Shown one piece after another: positions 50,501 to 61,918 of a stretch of 64,000 nt of DNA. The stretch is taken from the NCBI GenBank assembly GCA_035236585.1, contig CP141137.1, positions 43,918,057 to 43,982,056 of the forward strand, in the 5' to 3' direction. This DNA is from Warburgia ugandensis. Lineage: Eukaryota; Streptophyta; Magnoliopsida; Canellales; Canellaceae. Numbering within the stretch: the stretch's first letter is position 1; each line of letters opens with the position of its first letter. Both the position numbers and the translations under genes were made by a program. The notes beneath the pieces are model-generated. The model was not told where the DNA came from, did no database searches, and saw nothing but the letters and a program-made list of their open reading frames with translations.

Positions 50501-51583
50501 GCATAGATCTTAATCTATCCCAAATTATCATCATCAAGTCCATCAATTCATATGATATTAAATTTATATCATAATCCAAATATATCCACTCTATCCAATC
50601 AACCTTGATCAAACTGATCAAGGAGATTACCATTCATTTTTATAGATTTTACTACTTTTAAGGGTCAAGATCTCAAGATATGGAAAATAAATTACATCCA
50701 ACCCATTTATTTAAGTTATTACATCATTAGATCATCATCAAAAATAATTTGAATGGTCTGATCATCCCAGATATTGTAGATAAAGGATGTTAGTACCCTT
50801 ATCTACTTAAATTTAGAATTTTTAATGAATTAAAATTATGATTTTATTGATTCAATAGGTTCTCCTCATCAAGAGGAATCCAATCCAACTTTTCGATCTC
50901 AATTTAGAGTTAAATTGAGATCAAAATTTGGATTTTAAAATTTCAACCAGTTTTGAAGGCTAATATTGATCTTTACGTTTACTATGATTATGGTCCTTAA
51001 GGTTTTGGGACATTCTGAATCTATCCATTAGTTCATATTTCCATTTTAAGGTCATCTTGATCATGATCCATTAAATACCATTAAAAACATAAATCTAATA
51101 TATCCATTAGATTCTACACAACATAAAAAATTCATAGCAACTTTCCAATCTAAAATAGGAGCTAAAATGAGCTCTTAATTGAAGAAACAAGGTTTCAATA
51201 GCCTTTTATCAGTGATCTGAGAAGGGTGACCGGCTATGGGCGAGATGGTCCAATTTGGACCGTCAGATCACCCTACCATGGATCAACATCTATCTCCCAG
51301 CATCAAGGGCTGAGATATCATCTCTTGGGGTTTTTGGGCCCCAAGAAACCATCCAATGGCTCAGAAGTTTCATCTGAGCCATCCAAGATGGGGATCTCAA
51401 CGTTGTTGCCTAATTCGTCGTTGCCAATGGATCAGCGGTCGGGGAGATCACCTAGAGGCCGAAAAACCTCAAGTTAACGCCGGAAATGAAAGGGGGTGAA
51501 GTGGTGGCCTACCTTTGTTGTCTAGTGAAGGGAAATTCACTGGAGAAGAAAAATTCCAGTGAAAGAAAACCCAATTGCCGGTG

Positions 51584-51594
51584 AATTATATAAA
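51584..51594 (-). promoter_or_regulatory. TATA box in LTR sequence 2
   Basis: On the minus strand CTTTATATAAT lies about 75 bases before CAAAGGTAGGCC (GT at 51511-51512). This is the same TATA, short leader and 5' splice-site layout as in the solo LTR at 33022. Confidence 0.5.
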
Positions 51595-52679
51595 GATAAA
51601 TTCGTCCTTTGCTGTTGCTGGAGATGGAGTGAGACCTTGGGACTTTTGTAGATCTCCATGTATTGAAGAGATCCAATGGTCCATGATCATTTTTCACCGA
51701 CTAGATTGGACAGATTAAACTGTGAGACGGTACCTAGTACCATGTTTTATCTTCCGTCTTAAGTTTCCTGACAATCCAGGAGGTGGATTATCATGAAAAC
51801 TTAGGGCTTTTGTAGATCAGCCCTGTCCGACCAGATCCAACGATGGAGATTTGATTTTAATGGGTGAAAATCCATGGCTAATTGGATTAGTGTTTCCTGG
51901 GCAGAAACCCTGCTTCATCGGGGATGATGCGTCCCTAGACGATCTCATGCAGACACGGGGTTGTCTGCTCAAGTGCGTTTGGGGACACGCTCACAGAGAA
52001 TAAGAGAGAAAGAGATAAAGAAGGAGGCATTGGGGGAGATGGGAGAGGATTTTGGAGTTGAGATTTTAGGTCATTGTAGGGGACCTCGTGAAGAATATTA
52101 CGAAAATTTTTGGGAATTTTATGAGCTATTTATAGTTGTTTTTGAATTTTCCATGATTATATGTAATTATCATATTTCAATTCTTTTTATTATTAAATTG
52201 GCATTGGATTCCCACTACCACCTCCTTCTCCACTAGTAGCTAGTAGTGATTTGACTTATCATTACATGTTTTTTGGCCGTTAGTTTGTGGGTCCCATGGA
52301 GTGTGAAAGGACCATTTTGCCCTTTTATGGAGAAAAATATATTTTATTCTCCTGAGCTCGAAATTGAGCGTACTTAGTGGCGTTGAAATTGTATTTCTGA
52401 GTACATTCTAAATATTATTGTCTTAGGTCTCGGTTGTGGGTATAATTACTATTTTACCCTTTTATTCATAAAAATAGAGAAAAATAAGGATTTTTCATCT
52501 GTACTCAGAATTTGACGTAATTACAGTCATTCTGATTGGTTTTTCAAGTACATTACAAATATCCAAGTATTAAGTCTTGATTTTATTTTTATAAAAAAGA
52601 ATTTTTCTTGAACTCAAAGTTCTAGTTCCATTTTTAAAATTTTAATAATTCAATTATATTCATAAAAATTGGGGTTATT

Positions 52680-52681
<2 letters not shown>

Positions 52682-52741
<60 letters not shown>
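52682..52741 (+). repeat. (GA)30 microsatellite
   Basis: A pure GA tract inside LTR sequence 2. Confidence 0.98.
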
Positions 52742-52744
<3 letters not shown>

Positions 52745-53146
52745 GGGAAGAAGAAATGTGGGAAACCACATTTAAAGCTGATTTTAAATATTTTTCATAA
52801 TGATTACTTGCATTTAATGAGGTAATCATTACGTTTCATTTCATGAAGTTTTGAATTAACATTTATGGCTGTTACCTACTCTAGATTACATGTCATGTCA
52901 GGTGGGCCCCACATATTATGAAATTACTAATTTATCCTTTTATAATTTTAATTAAAATACCTGAATTAATTTAAAATTTTTGAATTTTTCATCTGCACTT
53001 TGATTCTAGCATTCTTAGTATTCTTGGATTCTATTTTTCGAGCACAATCTAATTATTAATGTTTAAACACTTAATTTGATTTCTATAAAAATCTAATCTA
53101 TGAGAATCCAATTTCTCATTAAAAATCCACAAAATTAATAGATATT

Positions 53147-54290
53147 ATACTGTAGTTCAATAAGAAAAAACTAGTTTTACCCAGGTTGCACTACCAATAA
53201 ATGAATTTTATAATGAAAGTATGCTTAAATTTTGTTTTTGTTTTCTATTATTTTTGTTGATATTCTTAGTTGCTTGATGAAATGTCTTTGTGATTAAATG
53301 ACTCCTATAGTTTCATAATATAGTACTTAGGTTTGTGCTACAAATAAATGCAAATTATAAGAAACAAATTTCTCATTAGAAACTTTGCTCAAATTTTTTC
53401 TTTTGTTTTTTGTTATTTTCACTGATATTGTTAAGTTTTTAAAGAAATATCTATGTGATTAAGTGGATTCTATAGTTTCATAATACAAAACTAGCTTTAC
53501 AAGACACATAAATGCAAATTAATAAGAAACTAATTTTCCAATCAAAAGTTTACACAAATTATGTTTTTTTTTTCGATTTTTTAGTTGATATATTACGTGC
53601 TTGATGAAATATCTTTGTGATTATGTGACTCATATGGTTTCATAATAGGGAGTTAATTTTACCTAGGATTGTACTAAAGAAATAGAAATCAACAAGAAAC
53701 AAATTTCTCAGTGAAAAGTTTGCACTGATCATGTTTTTCTTTTCTACTATTTTGTTGATATTGTTCGGTGTTTGACAAAATATCTTTGTCATTGAGTGGC
53801 TCCTATAGTTTTACCTAGGTTTGCATTACAAACAAATGCAAATTAACAGAAGACAAATTTCTCAATAAAAGTTTGCACAAATTACGTTTGTTTTTTTCTA
53901 TTGCTTTAATGATATTGTTAGGTGCTTGACAAGATATCTGTTTGATTAAGTGGCTTCTATTTTTTCATAATAGAGCTGGTTTTACCTAGGTTTGCACTAC
54001 AGGGCAGCCCAGTCCACATAGAAGGAAGCGAATTTCTCAATGGAAACTTTGCATACATGCTGTTTCCGCTTTTTATTATTTTTGCTGATATTATTAGGTG
54101 CTCGACAAAATGTCTGTGTGATTAAGTGGTTCCTATAGTTTCATAATAGAGAACTAGTTTTAGCTAGGTTTGTACTACAAATAAATGCAAATTTTAAAAA
54201 ATTCTCAAATTTAAAGAATTTTTTTTCTGCTGTTTTTTGTTATTATTGTTAGTTACTTTACGAAATATCTGTGTTATGAAGTCGCTCCAA
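53147..54290 (+). repeat. Satellite-like array, right part
   Basis: The array resumes with CTGTAGTTCAATAAG, then ACTAGTTTTACC, and holds about seven units (the CTACAAATAAATG word recurs near 53335, 53825, 54167 and elsewhere). It ends near 54290 with CGAAATATCTGTGTTATGAA. Confidence 0.83.
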
Positions 54291-54639
54291 TGTTCAATCC
54301 AGGAATGGCCGATACTCCGGAATAGATTGTGGAAAGTGATAGACATCATCTCGACACACTATTAGACAGCTATCATCTTTTAAAACATTTACAAATGCAG
54401 TGACAATAAGGTGCAGTGTACATTTTGTGTCCCAAACCATTTCAAGTCGTTTAACTTTTTTCACACTCCAATTCTCTTTTAGCGTGGGCCGTATCACCAC
54501 CGCGACTCAAGCCTCGCACAAGTCGAAGGCCGAAAGGATACCATAGCTTATGCATTCATCAGCCACTCAGATAGCAGGTTTGAATTATACGTCAATGCAG
54601 TGGCTGATAAAATTCTCTCTTACGGATTATTATGATGAT

Positions 54640-55520
54640 CTACCTGAGAAGTGGAAGGACAATCATGAAACGTTTGTAAGACATGATTTGGGATAGACGC
54701 TTCTTGATCTAAATGATTTGACCATGGTCCTCATTGCAACTTTGCTTATGCTAGAGAGGAACCTCACATGTCTAGAGGTAAACAAGTTCAAATTTTTATG
54801 CTTGGGCTCCGTTCATGAGTGAACCATGTTTTGCTTTATGCTTCTGGTTATTGTGTAAATGAAAAACTCTTTACCATTTACAAGAGGGTGCCAAGGAGGC
54901 ATATGGTCTGTATTTGAAGTTCTTTAGCTAGAGAGTTGGGATTTCTCATTGAGAACGTCTTGCCCATTAAGAATGCCATGGAAGTCTTCGAATCTACTCA
55001 ATATTTGCACATGCTGGCGGCCGACTACCAAAAAGCAAAGTAAGTGAAACACATTGTGGCATGGGAAGCAGTCGTATTTGGTTATCTGCTCATTACTGGG
55101 AAGTAGTGGTGCCATACGGTTTAAGAAGGTTGTATCCAACACGATTGAATTTAGACTACCAACAAGGCATCCTGGACATACCACCACTTAGCATCTTGGG
55201 TAGTACAGAGACAATTATGCGTAATCTAATTGCATTTGAGCACAAGCATTCTATCACATCCTATCTCTTTGTTTATCAATCTGATGCTAAGTACAAAAGA
55301 CATGAACTGCTTTCATGCAAATGGAGAGAGTATCATTACAATTACAATTTTAAAGAATGATTCCGTTTCTAGAATCCTGAAAAGGCTACAACATTACTAT
55401 TTTTTTCAGTCCAACATACATCTTAGCAAATGTCAACAAAATTTTGGTTTGTCAGCATCACAAGCAGACAAGAAAATGGAACATAAAGGTGCTAGAATGG
55501 GTCTTGAGTTTGACGTATGA
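54640..55520 (+). pseudogene. DUF247-type pseudogene
   Basis: The open piece 55061-55360 contains VPYGLRRLYPTRLNLDYQQG, then GILDIPPLSILGSTETIMRN, then LIAFEH. This matches the conserved DUF247 core (a relation like LEIPPL-I-DSTE-LFRNLIA-E). DUF247 proteins are plant-specific, of largely unknown biochemical role, and usually 400-500 residues. An upstream stretch near 54710-54760 (LTMVLIATLLMLERN) and a downstream one (ILKRLQHYYFF, 55230-55520 frame) may be further parts in other frames. Stops and frameshifts break it. The 54294-54640 stretch before it is unassigned. Confidence 0.6.
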
Positions 55521-56508
55521 CTACTCCAAGATCTCATGCCAGGTCATGTTGTTGATTGTAGTATTCATTATATTTCCAATAACAGTCAGAACAGATTTTA
55601 CTATCCTCACATATTACAGGCAGGGAAAAAATAACTTAGACTGTGTTACTACCTCTTCTGTTTTTCCAGTGAGTCAGATTCTCAAATTCAAGTCTTTGCT
55701 TCTTAGTATTTGATAGTTAGTTCTGAATATTGTCATATTTGACATTTGATAAGGTGGAGCTACATAGACCATATTAGTTTGCCACATTCCCATCTTTGGT
55801 TTTGAGCAGTAAGAACTAAGCAAAGCATATTTCATTATAAAGAAACCATTTATAGAGCAGTCCACATGATTCTATTTTCTTCTCCTAATAAATAAAAATA
55901 AATTTACTAATTAATTGAGCAAGATGCTCCCCTTCAAGCCCTCTCAAGCCTCTCGCAAGAGAGATGTTTCATTGAGTAACATTGCCATGGAGAACATAAT
56001 ATCTACCATCCATGAGCTCCCATTATCCACAACTCTAAAATGTCTAGAATAGACTTCTTACAAGTTTTTGTCCTCGAGCTACACATCTTCTCAAACGGAT
56101 TCTCTTACCATTCTTAACATAGAGCTTAATCTTTTCTTTACATTTTAAAGAAACTGAGTTGCATGGTAATGAGACTCCATTGTGGTGCGCAAAAACCACA
56201 CTTTTTTGCACCTGCCCACCAAACATTCCTTGGCTTATACATACCTTTCTCTTACTAAACTCTACCATATTCCTTCTTGTTGAGAAGAGTGTTTTTGTAA
56301 CCACATGCTAGACAATAAATCATTTACTCTTTGAGTGTTCTAATGACAAGTCCTCTAGCTTCTTTACTTTGGCATAATTCTCTTTAAGTTTTCTAATGAA
56401 TAGTCCTCCAGCTTGTTTATTTTGGCATACATTATCCCAAAAACTAAGTCGTGCTTATTTTTCTTTTCACCCCCACTCCATAAGAAACTCCTTTTGGATC
56501 TTTTCTTA
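55521..56508. other. Unassigned region
   Basis: No gene or repeat family is recognised. Short open frames on both strands have no supporting features. Confidence 0.4.
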
Positions 56509-56517
56509 TTTGTTATT

Positions 56518-57295
56518 GGAAAATATTAAAAACACCCCTATGCTTTGGTCCAATGTCAATTACACCCCTGTAACTTAATTTGAATCAATTAGGCCCCCAG
56601 AGGTTAGACCATTTTTTAATAGACCTTCTATCAATGTTCTCAAGTAAATGACAAATTTACCCCATCTTCTTTTCTCTCATCCCCTCCTTCCTTCTCTCCA
56701 TTGTTTTCTAAAAAATAGTACTCAAAAACAACAATCTTACTTCATTTTCTTCCTCTTCTCTTGATTTTATCCCTTGCAAGAATAGAAAATTATTGATCTT
56801 CCTCGTAATGACTTTTTGGTGACTTCCCTACTAGAATCCTAAGTCTCCACTATCTCTGTGACTCAATCTTTATTTTAATTACTGAATTTTCCATTATACT
56901 CCTAACTTGGGTCATTTGCCTCATTTACTAACTCTCTGTATGGAACAAAAGTTCCTCATAGAAACATTTTTTAAAATCTCATCCATAGTTTCAATTTTAA
57001 TCTTTTCAACAATAATCTTGTTACCGAAATCCCAAAATCATATTCTTTATTTCCTGAAATAAGAACCTTATTCTTCACAGCAACCCTTTTTAAAATATTG
57101 TGAAAAATTACAGTCAATAAGCTATTATGCAATAGCATGTGGGTCTAATTTCAATGCATCTTAGTAGAAAATGCCTCATCAAAGGGTGGGACTAGAAATT
57201 GAGTTGAACCTCAAGGGGTCACTTGATTAGAAATAAACTAGAAGAGTGTAATTAAAATTGGGCCAAAGCACATGAGATGTTTTTTATATTTTTTC
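56518..57295. mobile_element. MULE-like MITE with long terminal inverted repeats
   Basis: The left end runs GGAAAATATTAAAAACACCC, then ATGCTTTGGTCCAA, then TCAATTACACCCCTG, then CAGAGGTTAGACC. The right end read in reverse runs GAAAAAATATAAAAAACATC, then GTGCTTTGGCCCAA, then TTAATTACACTCTTC, then TTGAGGTTCAACTC. The repeats are about 100 bases. Flanks TTTGTTATT (56509-56517) and TTTATTAAT (57296-57304) form a 9-bp duplication with two mismatches. No transposase is present. Confidence 0.72.
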
Positions 57296-57304
57296 TTTAT
57301 TAAT

Positions 57305-58037
57305 CACACTCAGCAAACATTTGATAAGTGACAAATGGAAAATTGAAGACTAGCCAATGAGGATTTGATAAGTGTGACACGCCATCCAAATGAAAGACAA
57401 AATCTTTTCTAAGATGCAAGATTTTGCAAATAATCTCTCAATGACCTAAGAAGGTCTTTCTCTTGAAATATTGATGGTATGCATGTTTCTTAACACCTTC
57501 CATACTTAATTGAAGGATCCTACTAAAGAAGTTTTCATTGGATGATATTTTTGGTATCCTCCCATCTTGAGGGGTTGCAAATCCAATGAATGGGTTGGAT
57601 CACTCAAAAACTCAAGGAGTAAGAGCAAGTAGGTGATGACGACTCCTTCCCCACTTTTTGATTGTGGACTCCTATGAGAACTCTTATTAGTAGTAGGTGA
57701 AAGAAAAGCTACAAGTTTTGTCTATTTGTATTTTATGGTTTTTAGTATACAAAACATCTATACAAGTTATGAACACGCCTATGGGCAGTTCATGTTCCTA
57801 TGGCTCCCATTGTTCCCTATTTTAATGTTACCATCTATCTAAAATTCTCTTTCACTTTCACTTGAAAGTACTATCCCCATTCATATATCATATTGTCTCT
57901 TTTTATTGCCCATTAGAAGTAGTGCCCACAAGAGCTATATCTATAAAATTATATAACTGACTATATAACCATTTATTAACTTCTCTTGATAGATCACTTT
58001 GCACTCCTTCACTAAAGAGGTATCCATTTTTATAGGT
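57305..58037. other. Unassigned region
   Basis: No gene is recognised between the two inverted-repeat elements. Confidence 0.4.
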
Positions 58038-58045
58038 CAAGTTTA

Positions 58046-59790
58046 TGGTGAGCTCTTAAACTATGACTTTTGTTACAAGTAGCTCCCAAATTCTTATTTG
58101 TTTATAAGTAACCTCTAAAGTCTTTTGAACCATACATGGGGAGGTTCTTAAGAAACCCATCTATTCTTACATTAAGTGGGGATAGTTTGGACATTTTAGC
58201 TACCATTTCATCTTTTAAACAAAGATTGACTATGAAATATAGAAACTATTGAGCTCATCTTTTACAGCACCTAGGGCCTTTTTTATGGCTCTTGCTTACA
58301 ATTTTTTTTTTTTTTTTTTTTTTTCTCTCAAAGAAATGTCATCATTAAGAGGACTCTAGATATCCATTTGGAAGCTTTTTTGCTTCTTTTGGTTAGAAGG
58401 TTTTTGATCCCAAATCATTAGAAATCTTAAGAATGACTTTTGTTGGGTCATTAAAAAGACTAATAAAGGGGCAAAGCTAGATCCCTTGAACTCTAGTAAG
58501 CCCCTATTTCAACGTTTCATATATCATCAAGTACAGGAAAAGTGGAAAAAGAAAAGAAAGAAAGAAAGATCTACATTCAATACTAAATTGTTTGAGATTA
58601 TTGATAGAATAGATTTAGAATAGTAGTAAGTATGAGCCTTGAATATAGAAGGTAAAATTTCTAAACTTAGACTAAAAACCTAGCACTTAAAGACTTAACA
58701 GAGTCTAATTTTCATAACAAGGAAATAGGAAACAAACTTAAATTATGCAACCTAGGTGACTTGTATAACTAATTTCTATAGTAGAAGATTCAATTTGAAG
58801 ACATAGATCAAACTACATCAAGAATTTATGCCTATCTAGAATATAGGATTGAATCGTTCACACTTATACACACTGAAGCTAATAGGTTAGAGTGGTCAAA
58901 TGCACTCATAGAAGTGTACTGCCACATACAGAAAGCAATAAAGAGAAAAGAGGACAGCACCAGTAGACACCAAATTATTTAGTAGGCTTCTAATCCATCA
59001 CCATAGTTTAAAAAAATAAACAAATTTTTTAACTTTCTATTTCCCAAAATTTGATAGACTAAAAGCTCCATGTTCTACATTTGATAAATAGTTGATTGAA
59101 AGTTTATCACAAAAGTTGTTAATAGAGGCAAAAAGTCTTGAGAAACCAAATGTTTATCTTTAACAACATCAACTGTGAAACCATGATAAGAAGCAAATCT
59201 ACTACAAGTGGTTGGGTTTTCAATAAAAAACTATGTATCTAAAGAAACTAGAGACATGAGCTATTGAACAACTATTTTCTCTTTGTCTCTTTTTCTTCCA
59301 CTTATTCTCTTACAAAAGGAACTAACAACTTTTCCTCTTTAAATTGATCTCATCCACCTTTTTTTTGTAACAAATGCAAATGCACTTCAAGAAGTAGTAT
59401 ATAATCTTTTATAACTTACTTATATTATATTATCTTTCACCTCAATCTTCTAGAATGCTTAGAAGGAATTGATATTTGCAGTCCCTTAATAGTGACATTT
59501 CTTTGTGAAAAAAATAGAATTTGAGAGCAACAGCCCGAAAAAAGGCTATAAGTGCCATTAAAGACAAATTGCAAGAGTTTCTCTCCAATCCAAAGATAAT
59601 TTTTGTTAAAACATGAAGAAGGCATTGGAAACATCCAAACTACATGCTCTCCCCCACCCAACAAGAGAATAGATAACTTATGTAAGAAGGGGCTTCTCAT
59701 GGATGGTTTAAAAGACTTTGAGAGCTATTTATAAACAACTAAGCTTTAAGAGCTGGTTGTAAATGAAAGTCATAGTTTAAGGGCTCATCA
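58046..59790. mobile_element. DNA element with about 150-bp terminal inverted repeats
   Basis: The left end reads TGGTGAGCTCTTAAACTATG, and the right end in reverse reads TGATGAGCCCTTAAACTATG. Both continue with ACTTT and then diverged text including TTTATAA(G/A)TA(A/G)C and AAGTCTTTT(G/A)AACCAT. Flanks CAAGTTTA (58038-58045) and CAAATTGA (59791-59798) could be an 8-bp duplication with two mismatches, so hAT or MULE are both possible. It contains a T homopolymer (58303-58324) and no transposase. Confidence 0.65.
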
Positions 59791-60009
59791 CAAATTGAAG
59801 CCACACAACAACTAGTCACAACTTGTTATAATAAGAAATCACATCAGCCCATATATAGGAAGTATATCCATCAGCCAATATATAGTGTAATGCGTAGAAA
59901 ATCCCCTAAAACCAATTTGACTATATTACAAAGGTACTATGTGTACAAACATGCAATTTAAAAAGAGTTCCATGTGATGGTTTGACAAATAAGCACAAGT
60001 CTTTTCCTT

Positions 60010-60193
60010 GACTTTGGTTCATATTGAGCCCCTATAATTTACCTTTGGTTGGCATTTTGGTCCCCATTGTTTAATTTATTTGAAAGTACTCCTTACTTTG
60101 ATTTATGTTCACCCATAAGCCCTTGGGATAGAAAACTCTAGTTACAACATGTGAACTAAAGGTAAACTATAGGGGCTTAATGCAAACCAGAGC
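60010..60193. mobile_element. Small foldback MITE
   Basis: The left arm GACTTTGGTTCATATTGAGC continues CCCTATAATTTACCTTTGG. The right arm in reverse, GGCTCTGGTTTGCATTAAGC, continues CCCTATAGTTTACCTTTAG. The arms are about 50 bases and the element about 184 bases. No clear target duplication was found. Confidence 0.6.
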
Positions 60194-60663
60194 CATTCTC
60201 CCACTATGGAAAAGTGCACAAGGGGTCCATATTTGCTAAATGTTGATTCAACCCATTCATCTTTTGAACCTATATTAGAGAAGTCACATCCTGATAATGT
60301 CATGAATTGAACACTATTCGAGCATCTATTATCCGGACTAAGTTTCAGGACTAACTCCAAGACTGTCCCTAGCAAAGCCCTACTTTTGGATACTTGCACC
60401 TTCCATCTTGTTTCGTGTCCCTTAGATTGACCAGACACCAAATTTCATGACCATTGGATGATTTTATCTATGCACTTAGTGTTTTTAAATGATGATCATT
60501 ACATTTTTAACTAAAAAAACTAGTAGCTAGAAGCATTAAATGGTTATGTTGTTGTGTAAATAGCCTAATTAATAGAGTAGAATAAGATGATTGGGACAAA
60601 TCATCCAGAGATGGGGCTTAGCTAGGTGGGGTCTAGAGTCAACCTCTAACTCAGTTCCTATAA
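60194..60663. other. Unassigned region
   Basis: No gene is recognised. The minus-strand open frame 60142-60441 overlaps the foldback element and has no family features. Confidence 0.4.
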
Positions 60664-60671
60664 CATTTCTC

Positions 60672-61266
60672 TAAGGTTGTAAATAGCATACTCGAAATAG
60701 CAAAAATGAAATGAATTAGACAAAAAACAGGGTATGGTTAATTAATTGGAACTGATAGTATGCTATTAGTTTTGTTTTTAAAGTACCAATGTTATTGGTA
60801 CAATATCATTTTTTTGCTCGGGTATCTGAACCAAAATTGAGAACAAAAAATATTAATTAATATCCAAAACACCCTTATAATGTTGTTTTAAACTTAATGT
60901 ATTAGTGGCTAATATAGTGATTTACATCTATTTTTTTTTTAGTGTATTAGAGGTCAATATAGTAATTTAAATCTAAAATTTTTATTACTAGTTAGTTATC
61001 CTTTTATACTATTTTTATATTTAATATTAATTTTAGGTTAGCACTTAATATAGAGAATATTTACGAGTGGCTCATTGTGATTCATTTGTAAATATAAAAT
61101 TTTAAATAAGAATAGTGACCATTGTAAAATAAGAGAAGCAAGTCTAAGGTCATACTATTTCCCCAAAAGAGTTGAAAACTATATAAAGTTTGAAACCTTT
61201 CCTTCATTAGAAAATTATAAACTGAACAGAAAACCCTTCTCTACTTTCATCTTCCCTTTCCCCTTA

Positions 61267-61351
<85 letters not shown>

Positions 61352-61910
61352 TTGACTTGTGTGTCTCTTTTCTGCTTCCCCCCTCTCTCAAATAAGTAAC
61401 TCTAATTCTTTATTTATAAAAAACATAGTTGATGTTTTTAAGCAAGAAGATTGACATGTTAGTCTTTTAAATCTTTTCATGTTGACTCCCTCTATGTCTT
61501 TGCAACCATTGTTTCTTGCTTATTTTGAATTCATATCATTGTTCAATTCTATATACTATAGGTACTAGTATGATATGTACTTTAACTTTTATGTTATTTC
61601 TTATATTGTATTCTTACTTGCCTATATAGTAATTAAACCACAAATACATGAATAGCTATTGTACAAATAATTAAAGAAATAAAAAATATGTGACCTAAAT
61701 TTCATTATTTTAATTGTTTGTTTTATGTATTTTTCTGTTTATGTATTAGAACAATTAAATACCCAAGAATTGGACCAGAACCAGTAGTATGGAAATGGTT
61801 TTATACTTGGAATTGAATTTCGGAACAATACAGTACCAAGAAAAATAATCTTAGCGGAACCATTATAGTTTTCATGAAACCGAATCAGAACTGAATCGTT
61901 TAGACCCCTA
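60672..61910. mobile_element. Non-autonomous hAT element
   Basis: A perfect 8-bp duplication CATTTCTC flanks it (60664-60671 and 61911-61918). The right end in reverse starts TAGGGGTCTAAACG, and the left end starts TAAGGTTGTAAATA, a diverged match to the same hAT terminus. The right end also carries GATTCAGTTCTGATTCGG, the subterminal style of plant hAT elements. No BED zinc finger or hAT dimerisation domain is seen. A (CT)n tract lies inside. Length is 1239 bp. Confidence 0.78.
61270..61349 (+). repeat. (CT)40 microsatellite
   Basis: A near-pure CT tract inside the hAT element. Confidence 0.98.
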
Positions 61911-61918
61911 CATTTCTC

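Noticed and set aside
59437-59700. 87-codon minus-strand frame
   Set aside because: It lies in the inner part and right arm of the inverted-repeat element at 58046-59790 and has no domain.
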